Source: Salvator merianae (taxonomy: Eukaryota > Chordata > Lepidosauria > Squamata > Teiidae). From it: 64,000 nt of DNA. This document shows positions 10,701 to 25,700 of the stretch, piece by piece. The DNA lies in assembly GCA_003586115.2 (NCBI GenBank), contig QVOM02000126.1, forward strand, positions 12,865,409 through 12,929,408, given 5' to 3'. The notes under the pieces are model-generated. The model did not search any database. It was not told the DNA's origin and saw only the letters and a program-made list of their open reading frames with translations. How positions within the stretch are numbered: position 1 is the first letter of the stretch; the number at the start of each line of letters is the position of its first letter. Made by a program: the position numbers and the translations under genes.

Positions 10701-13700
10701 TTCACTTGGCTGTGACTCTTCTTGGCTTGGGGAGCAGGTAGTGGTCCATACTAGCCCACCCACCCTTGGAAGTAGTGTCCTTGACTCCCATTCTGCACCA
10801 TTTAGTTGTCTGCTCTTGCTGCTGGGGAAGTTGAGTTTCCTTCTATGCTCTCCACAGCTAGAATTGTAATTTTTGTAGTATGGCCAAAGCTATTGATTTT
10901 CCATTAATATGATAATGATACCCATTGAATGAAAACATAACTGAGGCCAGGAATAGCCACTTAAAGTATATTTTTGCTATAAACAAGGCTTTGGTGAGGA
11001 GTTGGATCTCCTGCCAAAGGACTAGGGTTTCTGGTGTTATGTTCTGGAATAGCAACACATTATTGCCTCCTGTTTGCAAGTTAGACATATTTCCAAAATT
11101 GGCATATAGAAGCTCTATTGTGTAGTAGTTCTGGAAGGCAACAAGTATGTCCCTTAGCTCTGAAAAGTCACAGATACAATGGATGCCAGTCCTATGTGCT
11201 TTCTCTGTGCCCAGATCTGAAGAAGAAGAACTTGAAGAAGAACTTGGTTTTTATACCCCGCTTTTCTCGGCCGAAGCTGACTCAAAGCGGCTTACAAGGT
11301 TATTTTTTGCCCGAAGGCTTACATCTGTCTATCTTCCGCATCACACAATGTGATGCTCCCTATTTATCTACTTGCAATTACTTGCTTTTGAACAGCTAGG
11401 TTGGCTGGAGCCAGAGGCCAGTAGAGGGCGCTCGTCCCCTCTACACGGCAGACAGGGGCCTTGAACTCCGATCCTTCTATTGAAAGATCAGTGCCTTAGC
11501 CTTCTGCGCCACCGTGCCTCTGGAGCCACTTCTGCCCACCATTAGAGTATAAATTCAAATACATTTATCCCATTCTGGTGTTCGGGGATACCCCGGATGT
11601 GAATGTTGCACCTGCAGGTGCAGCTTTGACAGTCAAGCATTGGGGCTTTTAAAATGTAAACTCGCAACTGAGGGGAAAAATTGCCTTTGCATTAGTAGTG
11701 GCAGAATCTAAGGTGTCTGAGACTGTTTGCTTTAGCTTGATCACCAGATCAGAAAGTGAAGTGATACGTCCTTCTACAGCTTCCAATTTCTCTACCCAAG
11801 ATTTAACTGACTCCGTACGCTTTTGGTGGAGATTTTCTCTTTGCCTGTCAAATTGAGCCTATAGTAGTTGCTGAAAAGAGGGTTCAGTAGCCTCTCTGCC
11901 ACCAATGGGGCTGCTGCCTTTTTCGTCATCCGTGTGCCTTTTGCCACTCTTGCCACCTGGGCTTGGCTCTTACACCAAATTTTGGCTGCCTCTCCTTCTG
12001 TTCGGTTAGTGGGTCAATAGAAATTCAACCCCCCCCTTGTCTAAACAAGTTGAGGGGTGGGTTTAAGGGATATAACGTGATTTGGAATCCAGGCGAGGCC
12101 GTTTTGTTGATGGGCTTGAGGAGCATTACTCAAGGAGAACCTCCATCTTGGCAGTGTATGCATCCTTCAATCTCCCTTTCCTCTTCATGTGTGTTTCAAT
12201 TAAGGACTGGCTAATGTGAATCGAATCCACTCTTCATTAGCGTCAGTTTATAAAGATTGCAGACATACAGAATCTCAGTCTCTATCCTGATCCTTGGGGC
12301 TGTTCTTTGGCAGTTCCTGATGGGCTTTTTCCTTCGGTAAGGGTTTGTGAGGGGAAAGCCAGACAAATGTGGTACAGGAGCATCTAGAAATCTTATGATA
12401 AGCAGCAAGAGCAGACAATGTAGCTGAAGGGGCATCTTTGCCCACTCAGAACTGCTCAGGTATTAAGATCACATGGGGAGAACTTTGTTGTTGGTCTGTC
12501 ATCCTCAAACGTTCAAGGGGTGGTGGTACTTAAGAGGGCCTTTTCTGTGGTGGCCCCAGACTTTGGAATAAACTCACAGCAAAGGTGAGCCAGGCTTTTG
12601 ATGCTTGGTTAAAACTTGACTCTTCACCTAGGCCTTTGATATTTAGCTTCCTCCTAGTATTGTCCTGCAAGGATAAGAGGATTGTGTTTTATGTTTTATA
12701 TTATTTTGTGGGTTTTATTTATGCATTTATATTAGGTATTTTACTGACTGCGACCTTTGGTTGAAGAGATTACAGATTTTGCAGAACTATTAGGTTGACT
12801 TAGGCTGATGGGAACATCCACCAGCAACATCTGGAGGGCACAACACTACCAGTCCTTATAAGGGTTGATGATACCAAGGGGAGCAGCCAATAGACCGGTG
12901 AGAGATCTCAGTTGTTTTATACGCAGTTCTAGGTTAGGCTTTCAGGTTCCCTATGCTTAGGCTGGAGTGCTCAGAACTGGAAAAGGTGAAGGAAAGGGCA
13001 ACCAGAAAGATCAAGGGGCTGGAATACTTTCCTTACGAAATCAGGCTGCAACGCCTTGGCCTCTTCAGCCTTGAAAGATGGCATTGAAGAGGGGACCTGA
13101 TTGAAGTATATAAAATCATGGAAAAGGTGGATAAATTCTTTTCTTTATCAAACAACACTAGGACCAGTGGGCATTCTAAGAAGCTGACGAGCAGGAGAGT
13201 TAGGACCAACAAGGGGAAGTATTTTCGAATGCAGAGGGTCATCAGTCTGTGGAATTTACTGCTGGAAGAGTTGGTGATGGTAAATCAGCCTGGATAATTT
13301 TAAAAATGGATTGGACAGATTCATGGAGGACAGGTGTATCAATGGCTACTAGAATGGATGCCTAGGTACTGCCTCCAGGGTAGAGAGACAGGCAGGATGC
13401 CTCTGGATACTATTTGCAGGGAGTGGAGAGCAGGTGAAGGTTTTGCCTTTCTATTCTGCTTGAGAATGCCCAGAAGCAATTGGTGGGCATTGTGTGAAAC
13501 TGGATACTGGACTAGATGGACCATGGCCTGATCAAGCAGGGCTGTTCTTATGTTCTCTTAGGTTAGATCATATTAGGCCATTTGAACTTCTGTTTTAAGT
13601 TTGTAATAGACAGCCGTGTCGTATTATGACTCAAGATATTTTTACTCTGCTCTCTAGCCAGGAAAGCTCCTAGGGTGGTATACAAATCAATAAAGTGCTC

Positions 13701-16700
13701 ATAGTTCCTGTTCTTGGGCTTAAAATCTACCAAGAAGTGTGCTGGAATGAAAAGAATTGTGGAAGGGAGGCTGAGAACATTCATTAAACAATCAATGTAT
13801 TGTTGTTACTGTGTTTACAATCTCGTAGATGTTTATGGCTGTTTCGGTGCTTTGACAAACAAATCTTTCCCGAGGATGATCTAATCAGAGGTTTTGGTGC
13901 AGAATACCTGCTGTGCCCAGTAGAACTGCATTTTGTAGCTAATGGATAATCACCCTATCAATGGCCAAGTTGATGCTCCTGTGCTCTTGGAACTTGGGCA
14001 CTGATAACTATTGGCATAACCATTGCTTGGCTTTGCCGTAGAAGCTTGGTTTCACTTTGCTGCTCTGCGCATCTGGTGAATTTTTCTGTCTGTTTTTCTT
14101 CAACTCAACTTTTACCATGTACAGTCATACCTATAATCCACACTTGGTTTTTCTCAACCACAATGATGTGAGGAGTATTATGGGCAAGATGCTTATCTGG
14201 TTGAAGTTGGAAAAGTCATAATATTGTGGCCTGTTCATTTTCTGTTACTTTTTTGAACTTATGTTACCACCAGTGTTTGCCAGCTGGTAAAATTAATTCT
14301 TTTCCTGATTTTCTATTATTATGATTATTACATTTATTTATTTAAAAGGGAGGTTGCCAAAATTTGGAGAAATAAATTGTAACAAGCATCCCATTGGGTT
14401 GCTGATTCTGGCAGTAGAGTGAAGAAAAATGTTGGTGTCACCTGCAGAAGACACTAGGGGCATTGTTGGGCACCTCAATGGTAACTTCTGACTTAGGAAT
14501 ATTTAACAGAAGAGAGACAGGCAGGATGCCTCCAAAAGCCATTTGCAGAGAATTGAGAACAGGTGAAGGTTTTGTCTTTATATTCTGCTTGAGATGCCCA
14601 GAAGCGATTGATGGGCCACTGTGAGAGACAGAATGCTGGACTAGATGGGCCGTGGCCTGGTCCAGCAGGGCTCCTCTTATGTTCTTATAGGGTTGATCAT
14701 AGAGGACAGGTGTACCAATGGCTACTAGAATGGCTACATAGATACTGCCTCCAGGTTGGAGAGACATGAAGGATGCCTCTAAAGGCCATTTGCAGGGAGT
14801 CAAGAACAGGTGAAGGTTTTACTTTTGTCTTCTGCTTGAGAATGCCCAGAAGCAACTGGTGGGTAGCTGTGTGAGACAGGATGCTGGCCTAGATGGGCTG
14901 TGGCCCAATTGAGCAGGGCCTCTCTTATGTTCATATGCTGTCCACCTTGTACCATATTTTCTGAAAACCAGGTCAAATCAAATATCTGGGAGTATTTGCC
15001 TGGTGCCTGATAGAGGTCAAATCAGATGCTGGATGAGACTTCCTAGATAATGAATTCCAGAGTCTGGGAGCTACCACTGGAAAGGCCCTGTTCCTAGTTA
15101 CTCCCTGTATACAGGTGTATATGGAGAAAGGCCTTAGAACCTGACCAAAGATCCCAGGCTTAATTGTGTGGCAGGGGCTGATCCAACAGGGACTGATACC
15201 CCAGTAAAGATTTTTCAAGCCCATCTGTTGTAGGAAGAGAGGACTGTAATTTCTGGTAGCCATTTTGTGGAATGGCTTCCTCAGTTTGGTTCCAACCATG
15301 CCTCATTAATCTCAGCCGATGCTGCCAATACCTTATACTGAAGATGTCATTCAAGAAATCTGGAGGAACGTCAGAGAATGGATTGCTCCTATAGACACAC
15401 ATCTATACATGAAGTCACCATGATGCCATGCTGCAAATTGTGGGACCACTATGCTTTATCACCATGGATCTTCCCTTTAATAGAACCCACTTTCACTGTA
15501 AAAGAATCACATGGCTATTCCAGTTAAGAGTATCCTCTCACACATATTACCCAATTCTGGGTGATTCCACACTGGTCAGTATATTGGTCCAGAAAGTGTA
15601 CTAGGAGCCTTTTGCACATGTAATAACCTCATTTCCTGGAATGAAACAGCTCTGAGGTTTTGAGTTTAGAATACACGAAGACATTTACTAATCCTGGATA
15701 CTTGGCCGTTTCAGGCTACAGTATTGGCAAACTCTTGCTAGAATTGTTATTTTCTTGAAACTTTGTTTTCACGTGAATTTTTTTTCTTGTCTGCTGTTGT
15801 AAATCTACCTGGGTTTTTTTTTAAATGAAGAATGTTAAAAATGTTTCCAATTGTTTTAATTTTTATGATTTTTCTTATTCTCTCTGATCATCATTGTGAC
15901 AGGAATAAATCAGTTAACAGGACAAAATAGATGGTATTTTCTAAGCATGTGACTTATTTCCATTTCTGCTGTTTGACCATAACAACATAAAAGCAGCCCT
16001 GCTGGATCAGGCCACAGCCGATCAAGGTGAGCATCTTGACACATGCAGTGGCCCACCAATTGCTTCTGGGCATTCTCAAGCAAAGAGCAAAGGCAAAATC
16101 TTTGCCTGCTCTTAACTCCCTGCAAATGGCCTTTAGAGGCATTCTAATAATATAGGAACATAAGAGGAACCCTGCTGGATCAGGCCACAGTCCATCTGGT
16201 CCAGCATCCTGTCTCACCCAGGGGCCCACCAATTGTTCTGGGCATCTCAAGCAGAAAATGAAGGCAAAAACTTCACCTGCTCTCAGCTCCCTGCAGATGG
16301 CCTTTAGAGGCATCCTGTGTGCTGTTATGCTGGCTATATCCCTACCTGGCAACCCTGCATTTAAACTACTGTAACACGCTGTGCAGGGCTACCTATGATC
16401 CTGTTCCAGAAACTGCAAGTGATGCAGAAGTCAGCAGCCAGGTTATTGAGTAAGGTCCTTGGTTGTGCATGCATCGCCCTTGTACTTAGGCAACTGCCCT
16501 GGTTGCCAGTTATCCCTAAACAACTTGGGATTAAGGAACCTTAGGGAGCATCTCCCCAGTCATAAGCTTGGAAGAGCCCTGAGATCTTCGAGATCTACTA
16601 CAGGTTCCACAAGAGAGAGAGTGTCATCTCATGAAAGACCCGCAGAAGGGCCTTTTCTGCGTTAGCCCCTACTTTATGGAATGTCCTCCCTTCTGATATT

Positions 16701-19700
16701 TGTGAGGGTCCTACCAGAGATTTTTTTTTTCACCTAGGCATTGCTTATGTGAATGGTTGCTTTCTCCTTATTATTTTAATAAATTGTGTCATTTTAAGAG
16801 TTTTTATCCTTTTTTTGCTTTGAGATTTTTATAGGAAGAGGTGTATAGAAATGTTTTAAATAAGTAAATATTCATATAGTGTGGTTCATGGGCCATTTTC
16901 ATGATGCTTTCATGGCTATTTAAATAGAGTATTCCACTTTTAAACATGTCTACTTTACGTTTTACTATTCTCTTTACATTTTGTTCTTATATTTTGTATA
17001 TCACCTTGGGTTTTTTTAAGTAAGGCAGTTTATAAACAAACATAATAAAGTTGCCTTAATTCCCTCTGCTGCTTTGATCACTATAAAATTGCTTTGCAAA
17101 GATGCTTGATTCTATTTTTTCAGGTAAGGGCTATGCATTTAGAATGAAACAGTGTGAAAGCATTTGGCATTTCTCTTGCTGATTAGTAGCAGTTGCACGG
17201 GCAGCACTATAAGGGTCTTCTTGGAGCACCGGTGGAATTCCTTGCCACAAGAAGCAGTCCTGGCAGTTATGACAGGCAGCCATTTTTATTCCCTACTTTA
17301 AGAAAGCTTTAAGGAAAAAGGACCTGTGTTCTATTGGTAGCCTTTAATTAATAACTAAAAGGTGTGGGAATCCTTTCTTCATGGGGGGGGCATTTAATGA
17401 GTGGTACAGCCAGAACCAAAATGGAGATGGATATATTACTTTGCCTGTTTCCCCCAATAAGAAATTTGCTGAGAATTTATTTCCATGTCTTAGTCTGCTC
17501 CGCTCCTGCTATGAAGCAGAAAAATTGTTTGTTTGTTTGTTTGGTTTTTTCTTTCCTCCTCTTAGCCCATGAGCTGTTTATCCTTCTGTGGAACGATTTT
17601 GGCCGCCCCATCAACTTTCTGTCGCTTGAGACGCATTGCAGCCTCTGCCACAAAGTGGATGGAGCAGCCCAACTTTTCAAAATGCGGGAATGAGGACAGA
17701 TTGGCTGGTAGCCTCCATTTAGGTTTGCTCATTAGCCTTCCAGACGGCATGTGAAAACACGTGTTGAGGTTCACATGTTTGGTGAAATGGTTTCTGCTCT
17801 ATCTGGTGCCTTAAGGACTTTGCATTCAAACAGGAGGGAGAAGGATCTCACCAGAACCTTTCTGTTTTCTGAACAGGTTATCTTCAAAGTCAAATGTGCC
17901 GCTGAATTCAACAAGTACAAGTAAGTGGAAACCACTGGAGCTACACTCTGTAGTAAGTTACTCAGCATAGGCTTTAATGATAGGTTTATAGATCTAGCCA
18001 GTAAATTGATGAGACTGAAAATGGGTGGGACTATAGGACCTCTGAATGGCTGGCAGCTGTATATCAGGTGCACCGTGTTTATACAGTCCCTAATAGAAAT
18101 ACTTTATATTTCTATCTCACCTTATACCTGAAGGCCTTAGGGTAGGTCATAATACAGGGTGTTTCAAAAAGATGGACCCAATTGCAAAGATGTAGTGATT
18201 TCAAATCGGGACCATCTTTTTGAAACACTCTGTAAAACCATTATAAAAACAGATGAACTAGATTAGCTAAAAAAGTAGCAAGTGCCAGTGTTGGAAAGGA
18301 ATGCTCTTCCCTCAGCCAAAGACCAGGGTAAAGAGGTGTGCCTTCACCAGCCATCTAAATACATACAACGAGGGGCCTGACGCACCTCAGAAGGGAGAGT
18401 ATTCCAAAACCTGGGGGCTATCACCAAGAAGGCCCTCCTACATGTCCCCATCCCTTAACTGCTGAAGTGGGTGACACCACCAAGAAGGCCTCCCCAGCAG
18501 ATGTTAGGGCACAGGCAGGTCTGTATGGGAGGAGGCATTCCTTCAAATATATAGTATTCCATCGCACTATCTGAATCCGATGGTGCTCATCTGAAAATCA
18601 AGGGGGTGGGTTTTCCCCATGAATAATGGATCTTGCTGTGGTCAGCTGGGATTCTTATATTTTTCCACAACCTGTTGCTAAGGTTGTCTCTCACTTTGAG
18701 GAGATGAAGTGGGGTGCTGATGGTGAGGTGCAGAGCTGAAAACGATAATCATGTTTTTTCTAAGGAAGAGTTATTGTTGATGCTCGAGTTGCAAGGAATC
18801 TGTGGAAGACACAGCTTAATACCAAATTTGAATTCTTTATTTTTAGGGGTCTTCTATATGTGGGCTCAGTCTTCACCAGTCTTCTGTTCGTCTTCGTGAA
18901 CCTGACCTGTGCGTTGCTTGCCCGTAACGATGTCCCAGAGGAACAGCTCAGGTGGACGGTTTTCACCCGAGCCTTGGTCAACGACACCCTCTTCATTCTC
19001 TCCGCCATCTTGCTGGCCTGCTGCATGTGCAAACTTTCCAAAATGTCTTCAGCAAACGTTTACCTCGAGTCCAAGGTAAGGAAGCGTGGGAGGACATGGT
19101 CTTGGTATTTAGGCATTTTTAGAAATCAAAATTTTGTGTGCAAGGTGTTGGTTAGCTGGGCTCCAGGTTCCTGTAAATTTCTGCTTGCTCAGTCAGTGGG
19201 GAGGGCAGTTCGGTTTCCTTTTTAAAGCTTTATTGATATGGTTCAATGGAAGTTTAGGCCTTTTCCACACTTACCTTTGGAGAGGTTCATGGAGAGGTCC
19301 AAGGGCTTTCCTTCTGCACACTGGTGCAGCTTACAGGGAGGCCACGCCCCTTGCTAGCATGCTGCATTCATATTGGACACAGTATAGTCTGGTCTAGGTG
19401 GCCAAGATGGCGGCCTAGACCAGGATACAGGTGGACCTGTTTTTACAGGCCTACTAGTGGTCTAGAAGGTGCTAGACTAGCCCAGGAGGTGTGGACCAGT
19501 TTAGCAAGGGGATCCAAAATTGTGCTGGCAAAATGAGTCTCCCTGGGGCTCCAAGACTAGGAATTTTAGTTCCTAGCCATCGGAGAACACGGAAGCTCAC
19601 ACCAATGATCACAGGATTTTTGGAGCTGAGAGTGGGGCTGTCTTGGAACAGCCTTCCAAACACAGACGGTTTGTTCTGGGATACCAGGGCCACTCCTGCT

Positions 19701-22700
19701 GCTGCAACTGGTCCACGTTGACCTGGCCCTACTAGACTGGACCAGCAGGGAAAGTGCAAAAAAAAAAAAAACCCTTCGGGAGATATTCCTCCGGGAGTGC
19801 ACAAAAAATGATGGAGATGGTGGTTGATGATCATATTGTTTTTTATTGCCTTTGCTGGTTATCTTGTACAGTGCTCTGGAACTACACTGAAGGGTGATAT
19901 AGAAATTCCATAAATAATTTTTTAAAAAGTTGATGTTCTAGCTCAAATTTTGGGGAGTGTAGGAAAGCTTCATTAAAAAATGACCACCTTTGTGTCTGAT
20001 GGGCTCCTTCAAGGCAACCCCTGTTTCATAGGGACGGGCTGCTCGTGTTCTTATTGAAATTCCCCAGGTCTGCCTGGGGTCCAAAGCAAAGCTAAGGGAA
20101 CGGTGGAAGAAGTCCTCATTTGTATGTTAGCACTGCATTTTAGTCTTTCATCTTCTCCTTCCACTTTTTCTGCCTGAGTGGAGTGCCATCTTCTTCTACC
20201 CATTCTTCAAATTTCTTGGTTTGTTTCCTCCTCTGCTCCTCTTGGCTGTTTTGTCCTGGTGCTGGGACTTAACTGTGGTTGCTCTTCTTGCCATGGGCTT
20301 CTCCAGCCATTGCTAACGCGGTGCCTCCCATGAGACGGGTTTTTTTCTCTTCAGACTCTTAGGACCCAGTCACATCTAAGTTTTAATCCAGCTTCGGTCC
20401 ACTTTTGGATGGAAAGAACACATCAGCTAAGTGACTAATCATTTTCTTTCCACATTATCTAACCCAAAGGTGGATTTTCTGAGCTGAAAGGAAATATCTT
20501 ATTACTTCACTGATGTGTTCTCTCTGCCTGAAAGTGGGCCAAAGCTAGATCAAAACATAGGTGTGACTGGGCCCTTATAGAAGTTAATCTGTTCGTGTGG
20601 GTTCTTTTACCACGGCAGAGTGTTCATGAACATTCCATGACATCCCAGGAGTACAGAAGTCCCTGCAAAGCGTCTAACGCAGCACGGTATAAATGGTAAT
20701 ACATTACAGATCACACCCAGGGCAGCAGTAGTGGTGACTTGTGTGTCTGTCTCTCTCACAATGGCTTTTTATCTGTGGGAGCATAAGGCCTTAGGTGCAC
20801 TTTCCTGAATGGGCAGTTTGCAGATTGCTACACAGAGGCAGCTTCTAGTCATAAGCAAAACCACGTGCAAATTCTGTTTGTGGTGAAGTCTTGGGGTGCT
20901 AAAACGGGAAGTGGGAAAGCTGCTGTCACAAGCAAGGTGGTCACGTTTGCAGGGCTTCACATCAAGTCAGGAAGCGCTGGGTAACCTCCGTGGCAAAATG
21001 GTGCTGCTAAGCAGCCAAGCCTCTGTGAATTTGACCTCTGGATACTTTCTCTGTTCGTCTCCCCGATAACGATCACAGCCTGTGGGTCAGATCCTGAACT
21101 TGGGAAGACGGTGATGGGGATTTGGCATTAGGCGACCACCTGCTGAGATGCAGGGAGGAACAGCTGGGGAGTTAGAGGTGGGAGGAAGATTTTCTTTTCC
21201 AAACAGTGCCTTGCAAGGCGTCTGCTCATGCAGCTGAAAGGGTGGTGCGTGAACTCTGCACTGGGAGGGGACGTTGCTTACAGTGGGGCTTATTTTCAGT
21301 GGGGAGCATTCAGGATTGCAGCTAGCACGATCAGCAGTCGTTAAAAGAAGGCTTCGGATTGCACTTTTTAAAAGAAACATATTCTGGCCGTCAGCTGATG
21401 GGGACCTAGAATTCTGAGCGCTCCTCCGAATGCTCGGTCCTTGTCAGCTGAATTCAGAATCCAGTGAAGGGGCCTGCTCAACCTTTTTGCATATTAGCTT
21501 CCTTACTTAGTTCCCAGGATGCTCTTCTAGCCATATTCTCCAAGAACAGGAATACAGACTTGTGTCCTGAGTCCAGCGACAGAGGAAGGGCCAATTCTAT
21601 CTCCATTTTCTGGCTTGCGGCTTCCAGTCCTACTTCTCGCTGCACTTTTAAAGGAACCACTCTCTTTATGAGAGTCTAGATCACGAGAAGTAATTGTCCC
21701 ACTTTACTCTTCCTTGGTCAGACCTCATCTGGAGTATTGTGTCCAGTTCTGGGCACCCCAGTTTAAAAAAGACATTGACAAACTGGAACAAGTTCAGAGA
21801 AGGGCGACCAAAATGGTGAGTGGTCTGCAAACCATGTCCTACGAGGAACGGTTAAAGGACCTAGGAATGTTTAGCCTGCAGAAGAGAAGACTGAGAGGAG
21901 ACATGATAGCTGTTTTCAAGTATCTGAAGGGCTGTCACAGTGCAGAGGGATTGGCCCTATTCTCAGTTGCGCAAGAAGGAAGGACTAGAAACAATGGGAT
22001 GAAACTTCAAGGGAGTAGATACAGGCTAGATATGAGGAAAAACTTCCTGACCGTTAGGGCAATCAGTCACTGGAACAGGTTGCCACAGGAGGTGGTGGGC
22101 TCTCCTTCGCTGGAGGTCTTCAAGGAGAGGCTGGACAGTTATCTGTCTGGGATGCTTTAGTGAATCCTGCATTGAGCAGGGGGTTGGACTCAATGACCCT
22201 GGAGGTCCCTTCAAACTCTATGATTCTATGATTCTATGAATATTCTATGGCTGACGGCTTTATTCCCTTAGTGGAATGTTTGTGAACTTGCTGTGCCCCT
22301 AAGCCTTTCAGTCTGCTCTGAAACACAGATTACCAGTTGAGAAAGGAGCCTTGCATTCCAGGGGTCTCGGAGTAAAGCAGGGCTGCCAGTTAATCAGCCA
22401 AACTAATTATCCTAGCCATACAAAACAACAACAACAACAACCCAAAATCCAAGTGTATCTGATATTTGGCTGATTTTTAGCCAGAGCTGTCAGCCCTGGA
22501 GTAAAGGCTTTTTTGGCCCTTCAGTGGCTCCTTGGTTAAAAGCCCTAGGCCAGAATCCGGGAGTCTCTGAGTTCGAATCCCAGCTCTGTCATGAAAACTC
22601 ACTGGGCCTTCCCAGCTATGATTCAAATAGCCGCACTGCCTCTGAGTGCCTTGGGAAAGGCAACGCTGGCAGAAAATTCAGAATGGAGCCCTTGAGGCTG

Positions 22701-25700
22701 TTGGATGGTTCACAAGTCCTCTCTCTGGTCACCACGCCTCTGACAGGATATTGTGGAACCGGAAAAAGTGCGGAAAAGAGCAACTAAAAAGATCAAAGGG
22801 TGGAACCCCTTCCTTGGGAAATCAGGCTGCAAGGCCTTGGCCTCTTCGGCCTTGAAAAACGGCGTTTAAAAGGAGACCTGATTGAGGTATATGAAATCTT
22901 GCACGGTGTGGAAAAGGTGGATAGAGGAAAATTCTGTTCTCTATCACAAAATTCTAGAACCAGGGAGCTGTCTATGGGCAGGAGAGGTAGGACGGACAAC
23001 GGGAAGGATTTTTTCACTCAGCAGGTCATTGGTCTGTGGCGATTACTATTAAAGGAGGTGGTGATGGCCACTAGCCTGGATAGTTTTAGGAAAGGGTTAG
23101 ACAAAGTCATGGAGGACAGGTGTATCAATGGCTACTAGGATGGATGCCTAGGTACCACCTCTGGGTTGGACGCACAGGATGTCTCTAAAGGCCATTTGAA
23201 GGGAGTCAAGAGCAGGTGAAGGTTTTGCCTTTGTCTTCTGCTTGAGATGCCCAGAAGCAACTGGTGGGCAGCTGTGTGAGACAGGATGCTGGACTAGATG
23301 GGCTGTGGCCTCATCCAGCAGGGCTTCTCTTATTCACAGAGGACAGGTGTATCAATGGCTACTGGAATGGATGCCTAGGTACTATCTTCAGGTTGGAGAG
23401 ACAGGCAGGATGCCTCTGAAGGCCACTTGCAGGGAGTGGAAAGCAGATGAAGATTGTACCTTTGTCTTCAGCGTGAGAATGCCCAGAAGTAATTAGTGTA
23501 AGACAGGATGCTGGACTGGATGAGCTGTGGCCTGAACCAGCAAGGTTCCTCTTATGTTCTTAAATGCCATGTTTGCAATCCTTTGGGTTACACAGGTGAA
23601 GCCAAGGGGGAAACTGCAATGCCCAGGTAGCTCCCAGCTTCTTTATCTTTGTGTTGATTATTTATAGAGCATCAGCAATATGCCAGCTCCACAGCCGCCC
23701 ATAAGCAAGGTCAGGTCTCTCACTTCAGGGGCTTATGCATGAAATTTGAATAGCTGACAAATGGCATAAAATGCAAGGAGAGTAAAGCTTCAGCAAATGC
23801 AGTGATACGTCTTGCTTAAAAATGAGGTCTTGATGGTAAAGCCAAAGCCTTTAAGGTAACTAAGGCTATCAAAGGATTTGAAGGAACAGGATGAGGAGAT
23901 AGTGTGGGGCAGAGGATAGAGTGTCAGTCTAAGACTCTGGTGCTCTGGGTTCAAAACCCCAATTGGCTGTGGAATCCTGCTGGGTGACCTTGGCCCAGTG
24001 GCTCTCAAACTGTGGTCCTCTAGGTGTCCCCACAGGACCTGGGGATCGAAGGGTAGCCATTGTTGAACTTCTGGAGGGCAGCAGTTGGGCAGCCACTGCC
24101 TTGGCCTACCTGTCAGGGTGGTTGTAAGGATGAAACTGAGGAGAAAGGTGTACCCCTTATTGAGTTCTTTGGGGGAAAGGCAGGATAGGAATGTCTTCAG
24201 CGCACAAAGCAGAAGTGTGGGGGTCTTACGGGACAACCAGGAAAGATTTGTGGGGAGGACCTTTGGAGTCAGATACAAGGTGAAGCCTGGTGCTAATTCG
24301 GCTGGGCTCCAAATATCTAAAGGAACGGTTCCTCCCACATAGACCCGCCTGTGCCATGAGATCTGCTGGTGAAGCTGTCTTGACAGTATCTCCCCCTTCA
24401 ACAGATAAGGGGGTGGGATGTGTGGAAGGGCCTTCTTGGTGATAGCCCCCCAGCTATGGTATGGTCTCCCCTCGGAGATGCATCAGACCATCCTTATTGT
24501 ATGCATTCTGACAACTGGTGATGACACACCTCTTCACCCTGGCCTTTGGCTGAGGGAACAGCATTCCCTCCCTTTGCAGGCACGGATATTATTCTGGCTA
24601 ATTTATTTTATCCGTTTTATCTGATTTTATTGTGACCTGCTCTGATACCTTCAGTTACAGGGCAGATTAGAAATATAAATAAGCAAATACATGAGAAACA
24701 AATCTGATAGTCATGGCTCAGTCACAAGACATTGGAAAGCAGCAGTGTTCCCTACTCCCTAGGCTATGATATGTTTACAAGAGGCAGCCGTGAAATAAAG
24801 GTTGTGACTTTGACTTCTTTCCAAACCATTCCAGGAGGCCAGCCCTCTCTTTTCCCCCCTCCAGTTTCATGCTATGGAATTTACTACCAGAAGAGGTGGT
24901 GACAGCCGTCAGCCTGGACAGCTTTAAGAAGGGATTGGACAGATTCATGGAGGTCAGGTGTATCAATGGCTACTAGAATGGATGCCCAGGTACCGCCTCC
25001 AGGGTGGAGAGACAGACAGGGATGCCTCTAAAGGCCATTTGCGGGGAGTCAAGAGCAGGTGAAGGTTTTGCTTTCATCTTCTGCTTGAGATGCCCAGAAG
25101 CAATTGGTGGGCCACTATGTGAGACAGGTTGCTGGCCTAGATGAGCTGTGGCCTGATCCAGCAGGCTCCCCTTATGTTCTTTTGCTTCCTGTTCACTGCT
25201 GGGCTAGAAAGAACCCTCTTCCCATCCTCGCTGCTAGAGGAACAAGAGACTGCTGGTTCATCAGATGTGATTGTTAGTGACTTTGTGAACTTGGGATGCT
25301 CAAATATTTAAAAGCTGGTTTAAAAGAAAACAAAGATACGTGGCTGTTCTGGGTCAGTTATCTCCACGCACAATTTAGCCAGCAGAAAACAGCCACTTAG
25401 GGGAGAGATCCTCGTACCAGCCTATTGTATTTTTAATGCCTTCCGTATGTGTTTGTTTCTTTTTTTTAATGTAGGGCACGTCTGTCTGCCAAGCTCTTCT
25501 CGTAGGCTCTGTCATCATCCTCCTCTACTCCTCGAGGGCTTTCTATAACTTGGTGGCAGTGGCCATCTCGCCAGACCACGTGCCCAGCCCGTTCAACCAT
25601 GGCTGGGATAACCTTTCGGACAAGGTAAGGGAAGCCCCATCACCTTCCCTGTGGATGGAAACAGCTTTGTGCCAGAGAGGAACACAGGTGGTTCCCTCCC

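Noticed and set aside
11219..11520. Genuine tRNA gene on the - strand
   Set aside because: A and B boxes are present but no cloverleaf can be formed, and five dispersed copies with a common LINE-like tail show a SINE.
21714..22160. 148-codon open frame as a host gene
   Set aside because: It is the end of a CR1 reverse-transcriptase ORF, directly followed by the CR1 3' end with ATTCTATG repeats.
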